From: Acidiferrobacterales bacterium
GTDB taxonomy: Bacteria; Pseudomonadota; Gammaproteobacteria; Acidiferrobacterales; Sulfurifustaceae
Reading direction: 5' to 3'
DNA length: 10,912 bases
Assembly (NCBI GenBank): GCA_015492195.1
Contig: WGFP01000082.1
Coordinates: forward strand, 1-10,912
Shown: positions 1 through 7,369 of the stretch, in pieces
Layout: every line of letters starts with the position of its first letter
Position numbering within the stretch: the first letter of the stretch is position 1
Translations under genes and position numbers: made by a program
The notes under the pieces: generated by a model
What the model saw: the letters and a program-made list of their open reading frames with translations, nothing else
Databases searched by the model: none
Told to the model about the DNA's origin: nothing

Positions 1-1150
1 CAACCACGCAGGCGCCGGTGAGCGTGGCCAAATCGACGATCCGCGCCGCGCCTTGTTCAACGGCCAACGAGAGCACGTCGGCCAGCACGAGCCGCCCTTC
101 GGCGTCGGTGTTCAGCACCTCGACGGTCTGTCCCGACATGCTGGTGACGATATCGCCGGGTTTGTTGGCGTTGCCGTCCGGGAGGTTTTCGGAGCTTGGA
201 ACAAGGCCGATGACGTTGAGCGGCAGTTGCAGTTCGGCTGCCGCCTCGAAGACGCCGAACACGCTCGCCCCGCCGCACATGTCGAACTTCATTTCATCCA
301 TGTTGGCGGCGGGCTTGATGGAAATGCCGCCGGCGTCGAAGGTGAGTCCCTTGCCGACGAGCACAACCGGCGCCTCGTTTTCCTTGCCGCCGCGGTATTC
401 GATGATGATAAACTTCGGCGGCTGGCGGCTGCCGCGCGCCACCGACAGCAGGGCACCCATGCCGAGTTCGCGCATGTCCGCCTCTTCCAGGACGGTGGTC
501 TTGAGGTTGTGGCGTTCCCCAAGGGCGACGGCCTGCTCGGCAAGATAGGTCGGCGTGCAGATGTTGCCGGGCAGGTTGCCGAGGTCTTTGGCGAGCCTTA
601 CCCCCGCGGCCACGGCCTTTCCCTGTTTGATGGCGAGATCCCCCGCCGGCAGGTCGCTGCGTTTGGGCACCGCAAGCACCGCCTTGCGAAGCGATCGCCG
701 GTTGTCGTTGGGTTTGCTTTTCAGTTGTTCAAAGCGATACAGCGCGGCTTCCATGATTTCCACCGCCTGACGCAGCTTCCAGGCGATGTCGCGCCCCCTG
801 ACGTCAAGCTCCGTAAGGTAACTGGTCAGCTCGGTGGCGCCGGTGCCCTTGAGCGCGTCGACGGCCTTGGCCGTGACCTCGCGGTAGCGGCTTTCATTGA
901 ACGCCTTTTCTTTTCCACACCCGACCAGCAGCACCCGCTCGCTCGGGATGTTCGGGACATTGTGAAGCAGCAGGGATTGCCCGACCTTGCCTTCGAGGTC
1001 GCCCCGGCGAAGGATGGCGGAAATCGCGCCGCCCGAGACTTGGTCAATTTGATGGGCGACGGAGGAAAGCTTGCGCGCCGCGAATACCCCCACCACCAGG
1101 CAGCCGCTACGCTGTTTTTCCGGGGTGCCGCTTTTTACGGTGAATTCCAT
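1..1150 (-). CDS. pepA: Leucyl aminopeptidase PepA (M17 family), 3' end outside window
   Basis: Cytosolic M17 metallopeptidase that removes N-terminal residues from peptides; in E. coli PepA also binds DNA as an accessory factor in Xer recombination and carAB control (family knowledge). The reading frame is open from the ATG at 1150 to the window edge, giving 383 codons of a family usually near 500. The first residues (MEFTVKSGTPEKQRSGC) closely match the E. coli protein, which fixes the start. The two-metal catalytic site is visible: K267 and D272 in VGKGLTFDAGG, K279 in ISIKP, D290, and the M17 signature NTDAEGRL at residues 347-354 (bases 89-112) with D349, E351 and R353. The ribosome site is weak (GGGAC shortly upstream). 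The gene is divergent from lptF, a common arrangement in proteobacteria. The missing part is the last quarter of the catalytic domain. Identity is very secure. Confidence 0.97.
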   Translation of the reverse strand, partial: MEFTVKSGTPEKQRSGCLVVGVFAARKLSSVAHQIDQVSGGAISAILRRGDLEGKVGQSLLLHNVPNIPSERVLLVGCGKEKAFNESRYREVTAKAVDALKGTGATELTSYLTELDVRGRDIAWKLRQAVEIMEAALYRFEQLKSKPNDNRRSLRKAVLAVPKRSDLPAGDLAIKQGKAVAAGVRLAKDLGNLPGNICTPTYLAEQAVALGERHNLKTTVLEEADMRELGMGALLSVARGSRQPPKFIIIEYRGGKENEAPVVLVGKGLTFDAGGISIKPAANMDEMKFDMCGGASVFGVFEAAAELQLPLNVIGLVPSSENLPDGNANKPGDIVTSMSGQTVEVLNTDAEGRLVLADVLSLAVEQGAARIVDLATLTGACVV

Positions 1151-1207
1151 GCCTGTCCCGCAAGATAATGGGCCGTTCCCCAATGGGAAGATATGGTATA
1201 TTTTTGT

Positions 1208-1221
1208 TGCTCACGGGAGCA
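1208..1221. repeat. Small inverted repeat in the pepA-lptF divergent region
   Basis: Arms TGCTC (1208-1212) and GAGCA (1217-1221) are perfectly complementary around a 4-base loop ACGG. It sits about 58 bases upstream of the pepA start, next to an AT-rich run (1195-1207) that could hold the pepA -10 region. There is no T-tract on either strand, so it does not look like a terminator. An operator or leader hairpin for pepA is possible, but a 5-bp stem can also arise by chance. Confidence 0.25.
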
Positions 1222-1301
1222 GTTCCATTGTGCGATCAATCTCTTAGGAGCCGCGGTGTATAGAAAATCGGGCTGTTTGCGCATTTTTACCACCCACCCT
1301 G

Positions 1302-1330
1302 TTGTTAGGCGGCATTTTCCAATGTTTGAT
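1302..1330 (+). promoter_or_regulatory. Candidate sigma-70 promoter for lptFG
   Basis: TTGTTA (1302-1307) and TTTGAT (1325-1330) are separated by 17 bases and each matches its consensus box at four of six positions. Transcription would begin near 1337, giving a leader of about 30 bases before the GTG at 1366. Position and spacing fit, but the boxes are weak and other choices in the 215-base divergent region cannot be excluded. Confidence 0.3.
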
Positions 1331-1365
1331 TGCCATTTGTCAAAGCGCGGGGGTGCTGTTTCCGC

Positions 1366-2457
1366 GTGATTATCCGTCGCGCCTTTTACCGGGAAGCCGT
1401 CCAGACGACGCTGGCGATCACCGGCGTCATCATGGTGGTGCTGGTTTTTTTCGGCATGACCGCGCTGCTTGGGCGTGTGGCCGGGGGACGCTTCACCGAT
1501 ACCGTCTTGTTTACCTTGCTCGGCCTCCAGATGCTGAAGCGTCTGGATTTGCTGCTGCCGCTCGCGCTTTACCTCGGTATTCTTCTGACTCTTAGCCGCT
1601 GGTACCGCGACAGCGAAATGACGGTGCTTGCGGCGTGCGGCGTGGGCCTGCTCGAGCTGCTGCGTCCGGTGATGGTGTTGGCACTTTTTGTCTCGCTGGC
1701 GGTCGGGATTCTGTCCTTCTATTTCACCCCGCTGGCGTACAGCCAGATGGAGCGGGTGAAAGACGAAAGCGCCGCCCGTCCGGATATCGGCCGCATGGCG
1801 CCGGGGGCGTTTATCGAATCGTCCGAGGGGCGGCGGATTTTTTACACTGAAAGTATTGATTCCCAAAGCGGCGTCCTAAAAAACGTTTTTTCCACCAGCT
1901 TGCGGGACAACAAGCGAGGCGTGCTCATCGCCAGGTTCGGAAAGCCATTTGTTGAGCCGAAAACGGGAGACAGGTTTCTGGTGTTCAAGAACGGCACCCT
2001 TTATGAAGGAATTCCGGGGGAAGCCGATTACCGGATCCTCCAATTCGAGACCTACAACGTGCGCCTCGAACCGAAAAAAGTCGGGTCGTCACCCGCCACC
2101 ACCACATCGGGGATGCCCTCGAACCGGCTCTTTGGCAGTCGTGTCAGGGATCACGTCGCCGAATGGCATTGGCGCATGGCGAAACCGATCATCGTCCTGG
2201 TGCTTGCGGTGTTTGCGCTGGTGCTCGCCTACACCGATGTACGCCGGGGACGGCTGTCCAATGTGTTTGTCGCCATTCTGGTTTATTTTATTTACTCCAA
2301 CCTCCTGGGGTTTGGCCAGACGCTGATCAAAAACGGTCAGGTTCCCCCGGTCATCGGCTTGTGGTGGGTGCATATTTTATTGGCGTCCACCGCGGGTTAC
2401 CTATTGATGCGTCGCGCACGCAACCTGCCTTTGTTGCCCCGCGTCGTCAAGCCATGA
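1366..2457 (+). CDS. lptF: LPS export ABC transporter permease LptF
   Basis: Inner-membrane half of the LptB2FG transporter, which extracts lipopolysaccharide from the inner membrane and passes it to LptC and the periplasmic bridge (family knowledge). From the GTG at 1366 the product is 363 residues (E. coli about 366). Its start MIIRRAFYRE lines up with the E. coli N terminus; the frame also stays open to a TTG at 1330, which would add 12 non-conserved residues. Layout is the YjgP/YjgQ fold: three membrane segments near 12-35, 55-78 and 97-120, a periplasmic beta-jellyroll of about 130-260, then three more segments near 270-345. The cytoplasmic loop SEMTVLAACG (83-92) is the coupling-helix region expected to contact LptB. 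The stop overlaps the lptG start in an ATGA, so the two should be translationally coupled. The N-terminal half resembles known LptF best; the order F then G is also usual. Confidence 0.93.
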   Translation: MIIRRAFYREAVQTTLAITGVIMVVLVFFGMTALLGRVAGGRFTDTVLFTLLGLQMLKRLDLLLPLALYLGILLTLSRWYRDSEMTVLAACGVGLLELLRPVMVLALFVSLAVGILSFYFTPLAYSQMERVKDESAARPDIGRMAPGAFIESSEGRRIFYTESIDSQSGVLKNVFSTSLRDNKRGVLIARFGKPFVEPKTGDRFLVFKNGTLYEGIPGEADYRILQFETYNVRLEPKKVGSSPATTTSGMPSNRLFGSRVRDHVAEWHWRMAKPIIVLVLAVFALVLAYTDVRRGRLSNVFVAILVYFIYSNLLGFGQTLIKNGQVPPVIGLWWVHILLASTAGYLLMRRARNLPLLPRVVKP

Positions 2458-3521
2458 TGATTGTCACGACCCTCGATCGGCATATCGGGCGCAGCGTAAT
2501 GCTGGGGGTGCTGATCGCGACGAGCGTGCTGCTTGCGCTGCTCGTTTTTATCGTACTGGTCGATGCGCTTGGTGATTACGGCAAAGGTACATTTGGATTA
2601 TATGAGCTGATTAAATACGTGATTCTCAGTCAGCCGCGCAAAATATACGAACTGTTTCCGGTCGTGATGCTGGTGGGAACCCTTATGGGCATGAGTTCGC
2701 TGGCGCTCAATTACGAATTGGTGGCCATGCGCGCGGCAGGCGTCTCGGTAACGCGCATTATCGGGTCGGCGATGAAGGCCGGGCTGATGTTGGTCATTGC
2801 CGTAGTTATGTTCGGCGAATGGGTGGTACCGGCATCCGAAACCGAGGCGCAGCTTGGTCGCGCGCGCGCGTTGTCCATGGGACTACAGCAGAAAAGTTCC
2901 GGGCTATGGCTGCGCGACGGCGGGGCTTTTGTGAACATCGGAGAGATACTGCCCGATTTGAGCATGCTGCGGGTCAATATTTACCATTTTGAGGATTCGC
3001 AGCTGCGCACCCAGACCTTTGCCCGGCGCGCCACGTTTGATGGGGAGACGTGGCGGTTGGAAGACGTGAGCCGAAGCCGTATCAGCACGTCCCGCGTGCG
3101 TGTCCAGCGCTTAAAGACAGAAAACTGGCGGTCGACGCTTACGCCGGATGTCATCGGCGTATTTACCATTAAGCCCCAGGGACTTTCGATGCTGCACCTA
3201 AGCCGCTACATCACCCATTTGCGAAGGAACAACCAGGATACCGGCCGTTACGAACTGGCATGGTGGCAGAAACTGCTTATGCCGTTCGCCACCCTGGTTA
3301 TGATGTTGCTGGCTGCGCCCTTTGTGTTCCGCCAGATTCGCAGCGGGGGCCTGAGCCAGCAGGCCTTCATCGGCATCATGTTGGGCTTGGTCTTTGTGGT
3401 GCTTAACCGGAGTTTTGGGTATGTCGGATTGATTTACGGACTGCCGGCGGCGATCAGCGCTTCCCTGCCCATCGCGCTGTTTTTGGTTCTTGCTATTTAC
3501 TTGTTGCGGCGAAGCGGTTGA
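2454..3521 (+). CDS. lptG: LPS export ABC transporter permease LptG
   Basis: Partner of LptF in the LptB2FG lipopolysaccharide extractor. From the ATG at 2454 the product has 355 residues (E. coli 360). A second ATG follows immediately at 2457 and could equally be used; upstream extension of the frame runs through lptF and is not real. Conserved points include LDRHIGR (7-13), the coupling motif ELVAMRAAGVS (88-98), GEWVVP (120-125), a periplasmic jellyroll of about 130-265 and three C-terminal membrane segments starting in WWQKLLMPF. The ribosome site is poor, consistent with coupling to lptF through the ATGA overlap. No obvious rho-independent terminator follows the stop at 3521. lptB, lptA and lptC are not in this window, as is normal since they lie in a separate locus. 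Confidence 0.95.
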   Translation: MMIVTTLDRHIGRSVMLGVLIATSVLLALLVFIVLVDALGDYGKGTFGLYELIKYVILSQPRKIYELFPVVMLVGTLMGMSSLALNYELVAMRAAGVSVTRIIGSAMKAGLMLVIAVVMFGEWVVPASETEAQLGRARALSMGLQQKSSGLWLRDGGAFVNIGEILPDLSMLRVNIYHFEDSQLRTQTFARRATFDGETWRLEDVSRSRISTSRVRVQRLKTENWRSTLTPDVIGVFTIKPQGLSMLHLSRYITHLRRNNQDTGRYELAWWQKLLMPFATLVMMLLAAPFVFRQIRSGGLSQQAFIGIMLGLVFVVLNRSFGYVGLIYGLPAAISASLPIALFLVLAIYLLRRSG

Positions 3522-3742
3522 TTCACGAGGTTTTCTTTCCGAGATGACGGTTGCAAGCGGTGGTTTTTACACAGGGCGAAAAAAGGCTTTTCCGACAAGC
3601 ACTAAGAAATTTATGAGGGTGGCCGGAAATTGATAACTTATTGTTTTTAAAATTTTTATTGATTTGTTTAAAAAATGTTCAATCTAGAAACGGGGCTTTT
3701 CCGGAGCCATCTGGGTCCCCGGCCGGTGAATTACACACATAC

Positions 3743-3751
3743 TTATCCACA
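3743..3751 (+). promoter_or_regulatory. Consensus DnaA box (TTATCCACA), with a degenerate box 12 bp upstream
   Basis: The nine bases are identical to the high-affinity E. coli DnaA box. A second copy with one mismatch, TTACACACA, starts exactly 12 bases earlier at 3731, about one helical turn away. This could be a DnaA-controlled promoter element, a DnaA-titrating site or an origin remnant. No dnaA, dnaN, mnmG or rpmH is nearby, so a main chromosomal origin is not supported. A single exact 9-mer can occur by chance. Confidence 0.35.
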
Positions 3752-3760
3752 GATTCTGTG
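3748..3760. repeat. 13-bp perfect palindrome (CACAGA-T-TCTGTG)
   Basis: Six-base arms CACAGA and TCTGTG flank a single T. The left arm shares its first four bases with the end of the DnaA box at 3743-3751. It lies about 205 bases upstream of the ccmF start. Symmetry of this type fits a dimeric repressor or activator site; the regulator is unknown. Confidence 0.35.
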
Positions 3761-3964
3761 AGCTGTTTTCCCTTGAGATTTTTCTCGGCCCCCTGCCTTT
3801 TGCGCCTCCCTGAGCGGTCATATCCCGCGGAAAATGATGGAATTATGCTCTATACGGATGCTTCCCGTTACGCTACCCTAAAGGTTTGTCTTTAAACGCG
3901 ACCGGTACCATAGATCAGCCTTCCAAAATCGTTTTTCTTTCAGAATCGCTCCCTGGAATTTCCG

Positions 3965-6019
3965 ATGCTATCAGACAGTCTTTCCCTGAATCTCGTTGAG
4001 CTGGGCCATTTCGCCGCTCACCTGGCGCTTGCGGCGGCCTTGTTGTCGGGCCTCCTGCCGCTTGCGGCGCGTTGGTTGCGCGCGCCATGGCTGGTTAACC
4101 TGAGCGGAAATGCCGCGATCGCCGTGTTTGTGCTGACCACCCTCGGTGGCTTGACGCTGATTCATGCCTTCGTCACCAGTAATTTTTCGGTGCTGTATGT
4201 GGCGCAGAATTCAAATCTGGCGCTGCCCATGTTTTACAAAGTCACGGCCCTGTGGGGCGGGCACGAGGGATCGCTGTATCTCTGGGTTTGGATTCTGGCT
4301 TTATATACCGTAGTAGTTGCTTGGTACGGTCGAAGCCGGTATCCGCAACACCTGCCGGTGATCCTGGCGGTGCAGGGATGGCTCATGGTGGGTTTCTTTG
4401 GCCTGATCCTGTTTCTGTCGAATCCGTTCGAACGGCTGTTCCCGGCCCCCGTGGACGGGAACGACCTCAATCCCTTGTTGCAGGATCCCGGGATGGTGTT
4501 TCATCCGCCGATGCTGTATCTGGGCTATGTCGGTTTCTCGGTGCCGTTCGCCTTTGCCATAACGGCGCTCCTGACGCGCTGGCGCAGCGAGCTCTGGATC
4601 GGGTTGATCCGGCGTTGGGCGCTGATCGCCTGGGGGTTTCTCACTGCCGGCATTATGCTGGGCGGTTGGTGGGCGTACTATGAGTTGGGTTGGGGCGGAT
4701 ACTGGGCCTGGGATCCGGTGGAGAACGCTTCGTTCATGCCGTGGTTGCTCGGCACCGCCTTGATTCATTCCATCACCGTTCAGGACAGGCGACGCATGCT
4801 GCATACCTGGAATATTTTTCTGGTGATCAGCACCTTCTCGCTTTCGCTTTTGGGAACTTTTCTGGTGCGGTCGGGGGTGTTGTCGTCGGTGCACGCCTTT
4901 GCCATCGATCCCGGTCGCGGCCTCTATATCCTGGCGTTCATGACGATCGTTTTGGGCATTTCCTTCGGCATCTTTCTGGCGAAGGGGCGCTATCAGCAGG
5001 CCCAGGAGGCCATCACGTCCTTTTTGTCCCGCGAATCGCTGTTTGTCTGGAACAACGTGCTTTTTACCGTCGCTTGCGCCAGCGTGCTTTTGGGCACGTT
5101 GTACCCGTTGGTACTCGATGCGCTTACCGGCGCCCGGATTACGGTCGCGGCGCCGTATTTCAATCTCGTGATGGTTCCCATCTTTTTAATGTTGCTTCTG
5201 CTGATGGGTATCGGCCCGTTGGTTCCCTGGCGCAAGGCCAATCCTGAACGTCTAAAACGCCGCCTGCTGTTGCCGGCCGTTGCCGGCGTGATCGCGGCGG
5301 TGTTGTTGCCGTTTGTTTTCGGGAAAGTGTATTGGACGGGACCGGTGGCCGTAGGCTTGATCACCTTTGTTTTAGGAACACTAATGACGGACCTGTCGCG
5401 GGCCGTCAGACAGCGTCGGGCCCAGTTAAATGAGGGTATCGGTCGGGCGCTATTAAAGACCGTATTGGGTAACCGCCGTCACTACGGCGGAATGGTGGTG
5501 CATTTCGGGGTTGTCGTGATTACCGTGGGGCTCGTGGGCTCGGGTCTGTTTCGCTCGGAAATATCCGTCTCTATGGCGCCGGGCGACGTGGTGGAGATCG
5601 GCGGCGAGCGCTTGCGGTTCGAAGGCGTGAGGCGCTTTCGGCGGGCCAACTATGAAACCACCGAGGGCCGCATGACCCTGTTAAACAGCGGGCGGGTGGT
5701 AACACCGGAACGCCGCCGCTATCCCCGTCAGGAGGCCCCCATGACGGAGGTGGGCATTGATTCCACCCCGCTGCGCGACGTGTACGTGGTGCTTATCGAA
5801 CCCCCTGCCGGCGATACCAAGAACATTCCTGCCGGAACGCCTTCGGCAACGGAAGGGGGGAAATGGGCGATCCAAGTCTATGTTAATCCGCTGGTGCAAT
5901 TCATCTGGTTCGGCGGCGTGATTATTCTTTCGGGTTTAGGTCTTTCGCTCAGCGGCCGGCGAAAGCGGGCGCGGGAAGCCAAAGCATTGGCGGCAACGAC
6001 GTCCGTACCGGCTAAATGA
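3965..6019 (+). CDS. ccmF: Cytochrome c heme lyase subunit CcmF
   Basis: Large inner-membrane protein that takes heme from holo-CcmE and, with CcmH and CcmI, attaches it to the CXXCH cysteines of apocytochrome c in the periplasm (family knowledge). The product is 684 residues (E. coli 647) with many membrane segments. The heme-handling WWD region is WGGYWAWDPVENASF from residue 243. The four conserved histidines are H180 in FHPP, H268 in ALIHS, H310 in SSVHAF and H513 in GMVVHFG, matching E. coli H173, H261, H303 and H491. H100 lies in the conserved WGGHEGSL. A periplasmic C-terminal domain of about 535-640 precedes a last membrane segment. The ATG at 3965 gives the expected VELGHFA start; its ribosome site is weak. 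First gene of the ccmFHI operon. Oddity: a perfect AGGAGG precedes in-frame Met593 (base 5741). Confidence 0.97.
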   Translation: MLSDSLSLNLVELGHFAAHLALAAALLSGLLPLAARWLRAPWLVNLSGNAAIAVFVLTTLGGLTLIHAFVTSNFSVLYVAQNSNLALPMFYKVTALWGGHEGSLYLWVWILALYTVVVAWYGRSRYPQHLPVILAVQGWLMVGFFGLILFLSNPFERLFPAPVDGNDLNPLLQDPGMVFHPPMLYLGYVGFSVPFAFAITALLTRWRSELWIGLIRRWALIAWGFLTAGIMLGGWWAYYELGWGGYWAWDPVENASFMPWLLGTALIHSITVQDRRRMLHTWNIFLVISTFSLSLLGTFLVRSGVLSSVHAFAIDPGRGLYILAFMTIVLGISFGIFLAKGRYQQAQEAITSFLSRESLFVWNNVLFTVACASVLLGTLYPLVLDALTGARITVAAPYFNLVMVPIFLMLLLLMGIGPLVPWRKANPERLKRRLLLPAVAGVIAAVLLPFVFGKVYWTGPVAVGLITFVLGTLMTDLSRAVRQRRAQLNEGIGRALLKTVLGNRRHYGGMVVHFGVVVITVGLVGSGLFRSEISVSMAPGDVVEIGGERLRFEGVRRFRRANYETTEGRMTLLNSGRVVTPERRRYPRQEAPMTEVGIDSTPLRDVYVVLIEPPAGDTKNIPAGTPSATEGGKWAIQVYVNPLVQFIWFGGVIILSGLGLSLSGRRKRAREAKALAATTSVPAK

Positions 6020-6029
6020 GAACCGTGCC

Positions 6030-6485
6030 ATGTCGAGATACGGTCTTCTTCTGGCATCAATATTATTTGCCGCACCGGTTTTTTCGGCGCCGGTGAGCGA
6101 AGATCCGCTTGAGCGCCGGATGCTCGACATCGCCAAGGATATGCGCTGCGCCGTGTGCCAGAATCAACCGGTGTCGGAATCGAACGCGGACCTCGCCCGC
6201 GACGTGCGCCGGATCATTCGCGAGCAGCTGGAGGCCGGAAAATCACGCGAGGAAATTATCGCGTACTTTGTGGAACGCTACGGGGATTTCGTTTTACTCA
6301 AACCGCGCTACGAGGGTGCGGGCTTGGTGGTGTGGATTTTGCCGATTAGCTTTATCCTGATTCTGGGGGTTTCCGCCTTTATTTTCATTCGGCGTCGACT
6401 ACGTGCCCAATTGCCCCCGCCGCCTGAACTTTCCGAAGAGGATGCGGCGCGCGTGCGCGCGGCCCGTCAACAGGAGGCGCCATGA
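6030..6485 (+). CDS. ccmH: Cytochrome c maturation thiol oxidoreductase CcmH (CcmI not fused)
   Basis: Membrane-anchored periplasmic protein that keeps or presents the apocytochrome CXXCH cysteines in reduced form for heme attachment, acting with CcmG and CcmF (family knowledge). It has 151 residues: a signal peptide ending near S19-A20, the conserved motif MRCAVCQNQ with redox cysteines C40 and C43, a three-helix domain up to about residue 92, a membrane anchor at about 99-120 and a short charged cytoplasmic tail. E. coli CcmH is longer because a CcmI-like TPR domain is fused to it; here CcmI is the next gene, so this is the short form. It begins 10 bases after the ccmF stop and ends in an ATGA overlap with ccmI. 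The ribosome site is not strong. Identity is secure. Confidence 0.95.
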   Translation: MSRYGLLLASILFAAPVFSAPVSEDPLERRMLDIAKDMRCAVCQNQPVSESNADLARDVRRIIREQLEAGKSREEIIAYFVERYGDFVLLKPRYEGAGLVVWILPISFILILGVSAFIFIRRRLRAQLPPPPELSEEDAARVRAARQQEAP

Positions 6486-7360
6486 TCTGGCTAATCGCCG
6501 CGGCCGCGCTGATTACGGTGGGTACCGCGTGGTATCTGGTTCGACCGCTTTCCCACGAACCGCGCGGGGAGGACGATGAGGAGTATCATCAGCTTATTCA
6601 GGTCCGTGATCGGTTGCTCACACACTTAAACGAGCTGGACATCGAAGCCGGGGATCGCAACCTGGACAGTGCGGTGGTAAACGACGAACGCCGCCGCCTC
6701 GAAGGGGAGCTGGCTCATGTCTTGCGTGAACTGGAGGCGCTGTCCGAAAAAAAGGGCATTGTGGACAATCCACCCGAGGTACGTAAGTATCGCGGCGCGG
6801 TGTTGGTCATACTTGCCGTTGCCTTGCCGGCACTGGGTTTGAGCCTTTATGCCATCAATCATACGTTCAACCCCGTGAGCTTTTTTATGGGAAGCCAGGC
6901 GGATAACACGGGCGTTCCGCCCAGGGTGTTGCAGATGGTGGCACGGTTGGAGAGGCATCTGGCCGAGCAGCCCGAGGACGCCGCGGGCTGGGCGCGGTTG
7001 GGGCGCTCCTATGAGGTCTTGCAACGCCATGCCGAGGCCAAGGAGGCCTATGCGCGTGCCGTCCGCCAAGCGCCGGATAATCCCGAGATCCTCAGCGCAT
7101 ATGGTGCGTTGCTGGTCAGAGAGAATCCGCGCGATCCTTCACCCGAAGCCGTCACGCTCTACTCCCGGCTTTACAAGCTCGATCCGAAACATCCGGGGGC
7201 ATTGTGGGTGCTGGGGTTGAATGCCTTTGTTAATGAGGATTTCAAGGGGGCGATCCGGTTCTGGGAGTCTTTGACCAAGGTGTTGCCTTCGGACAGCGAG
7301 GTGGAACCGCAATTGCGCAAGGCCATCGCCGAGGCGCGCATACAGGCGCTAAATAAATAA
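6482..7360 (+). CDS. ccmI: Cytochrome c biogenesis TPR protein CcmI (apocytochrome chaperone)
   Basis: CcmI binds the C terminus of apocytochrome c and hands it to the CcmF/CcmH ligation complex (family knowledge). The 292-residue product starts with a membrane segment (2-20), followed by a charged, probably coiled-coil cytoplasmic loop rich in E, R and L (about 30-95), a second membrane segment (about 105-125) and a periplasmic tetratricopeptide domain from about 165 to 270. The ATG at 6482 overlaps the ccmH stop in ATGA and has a perfect AGGAGG at 6472-6477, four bases upstream, so the start is well defined. It is the last gene of the ccmFHI operon. Its stop lies 9 bases from the stop of ccmG on the other strand. 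CcmI proteins diverge quickly, so the name rests on topology, TPR content and position as much as on sequence. Confidence 0.92.
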   Translation: MIWLIAAAALITVGTAWYLVRPLSHEPRGEDDEEYHQLIQVRDRLLTHLNELDIEAGDRNLDSAVVNDERRRLEGELAHVLRELEALSEKKGIVDNPPEVRKYRGAVLVILAVALPALGLSLYAINHTFNPVSFFMGSQADNTGVPPRVLQMVARLERHLAEQPEDAAGWARLGRSYEVLQRHAEAKEAYARAVRQAPDNPEILSAYGALLVRENPRDPSPEAVTLYSRLYKLDPKHPGALWVLGLNAFVNEDFKGAIRFWESLTKVLPSDSEVEPQLRKAIAEARIQALNK

Positions 7361-7369
7361 TTTTTCCGT

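Larger units (their letters stand above)
3522..3964. other. Gene-free intergenic region with AT-rich segment and DnaA-box-like sites
   Basis: No credible gene lies in these 443 bases between lptG and ccmF. Positions 3631-3680 have 7 G or C in 50 (14%), far below the flanking genes. Downstream lie TTACACACA (3731-3739) and the consensus DnaA box TTATCCACA (3743-3751), and upstream TTTTACACA (3565-3573), which fits the relaxed form TTWTNCACA. A 13-base palindrome occupies 3748-3760. The ccmF operon promoter should be in the right half, but no pair of boxes is convincing: TTGTCT near 3886 with CATAGA about 17 bases later is the best I can offer. No clear terminator for lptG is seen. Confidence 0.6.

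Noticed and set aside
53..1168. Long plus-strand open frame of about 371 codons opposite pepA
   Set aside because: It is the antisense image of pepA in GC-rich DNA. The minus strand encodes the full M17 signature and an E. coli-like N terminus, while the plus-strand translation shows no recognisable domain.
1135..1866. Minus-strand open frame of about 243 codons over lptF
   Set aside because: Antisense shadow of lptF; the translation is rich in Q, H, R and K with no domain, and lptF on the other strand is clear.
3683..3722. Rho-independent terminator after lptG (CGGGG ... CCCCG arms)
   Set aside because: The arms are 5 bases, separated by about 20 bases, with no T-run, and lie about 170 bases after the stop.
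3565..3751. Main chromosomal replication origin
   Set aside because: Only one exact DnaA box, one GATC in the gap, and none of the usual origin neighbours (dnaA, dnaN, mnmG, rpmH). Kept only as a finding about DnaA-box-like sites.
3641..3895. Possible 84-codon gene in the lptG-ccmF gap
   Set aside because: Starts with TTG inside the AT-rich run, no ribosome site, no recognisable motif, and its early hydrophobic residues simply reflect T-rich codons.
4301..4894. Minus-strand open frame of 197 codons inside ccmF
   Set aside because: Antisense shadow; CcmF on the plus strand has all four conserved histidines and the WWD motif.
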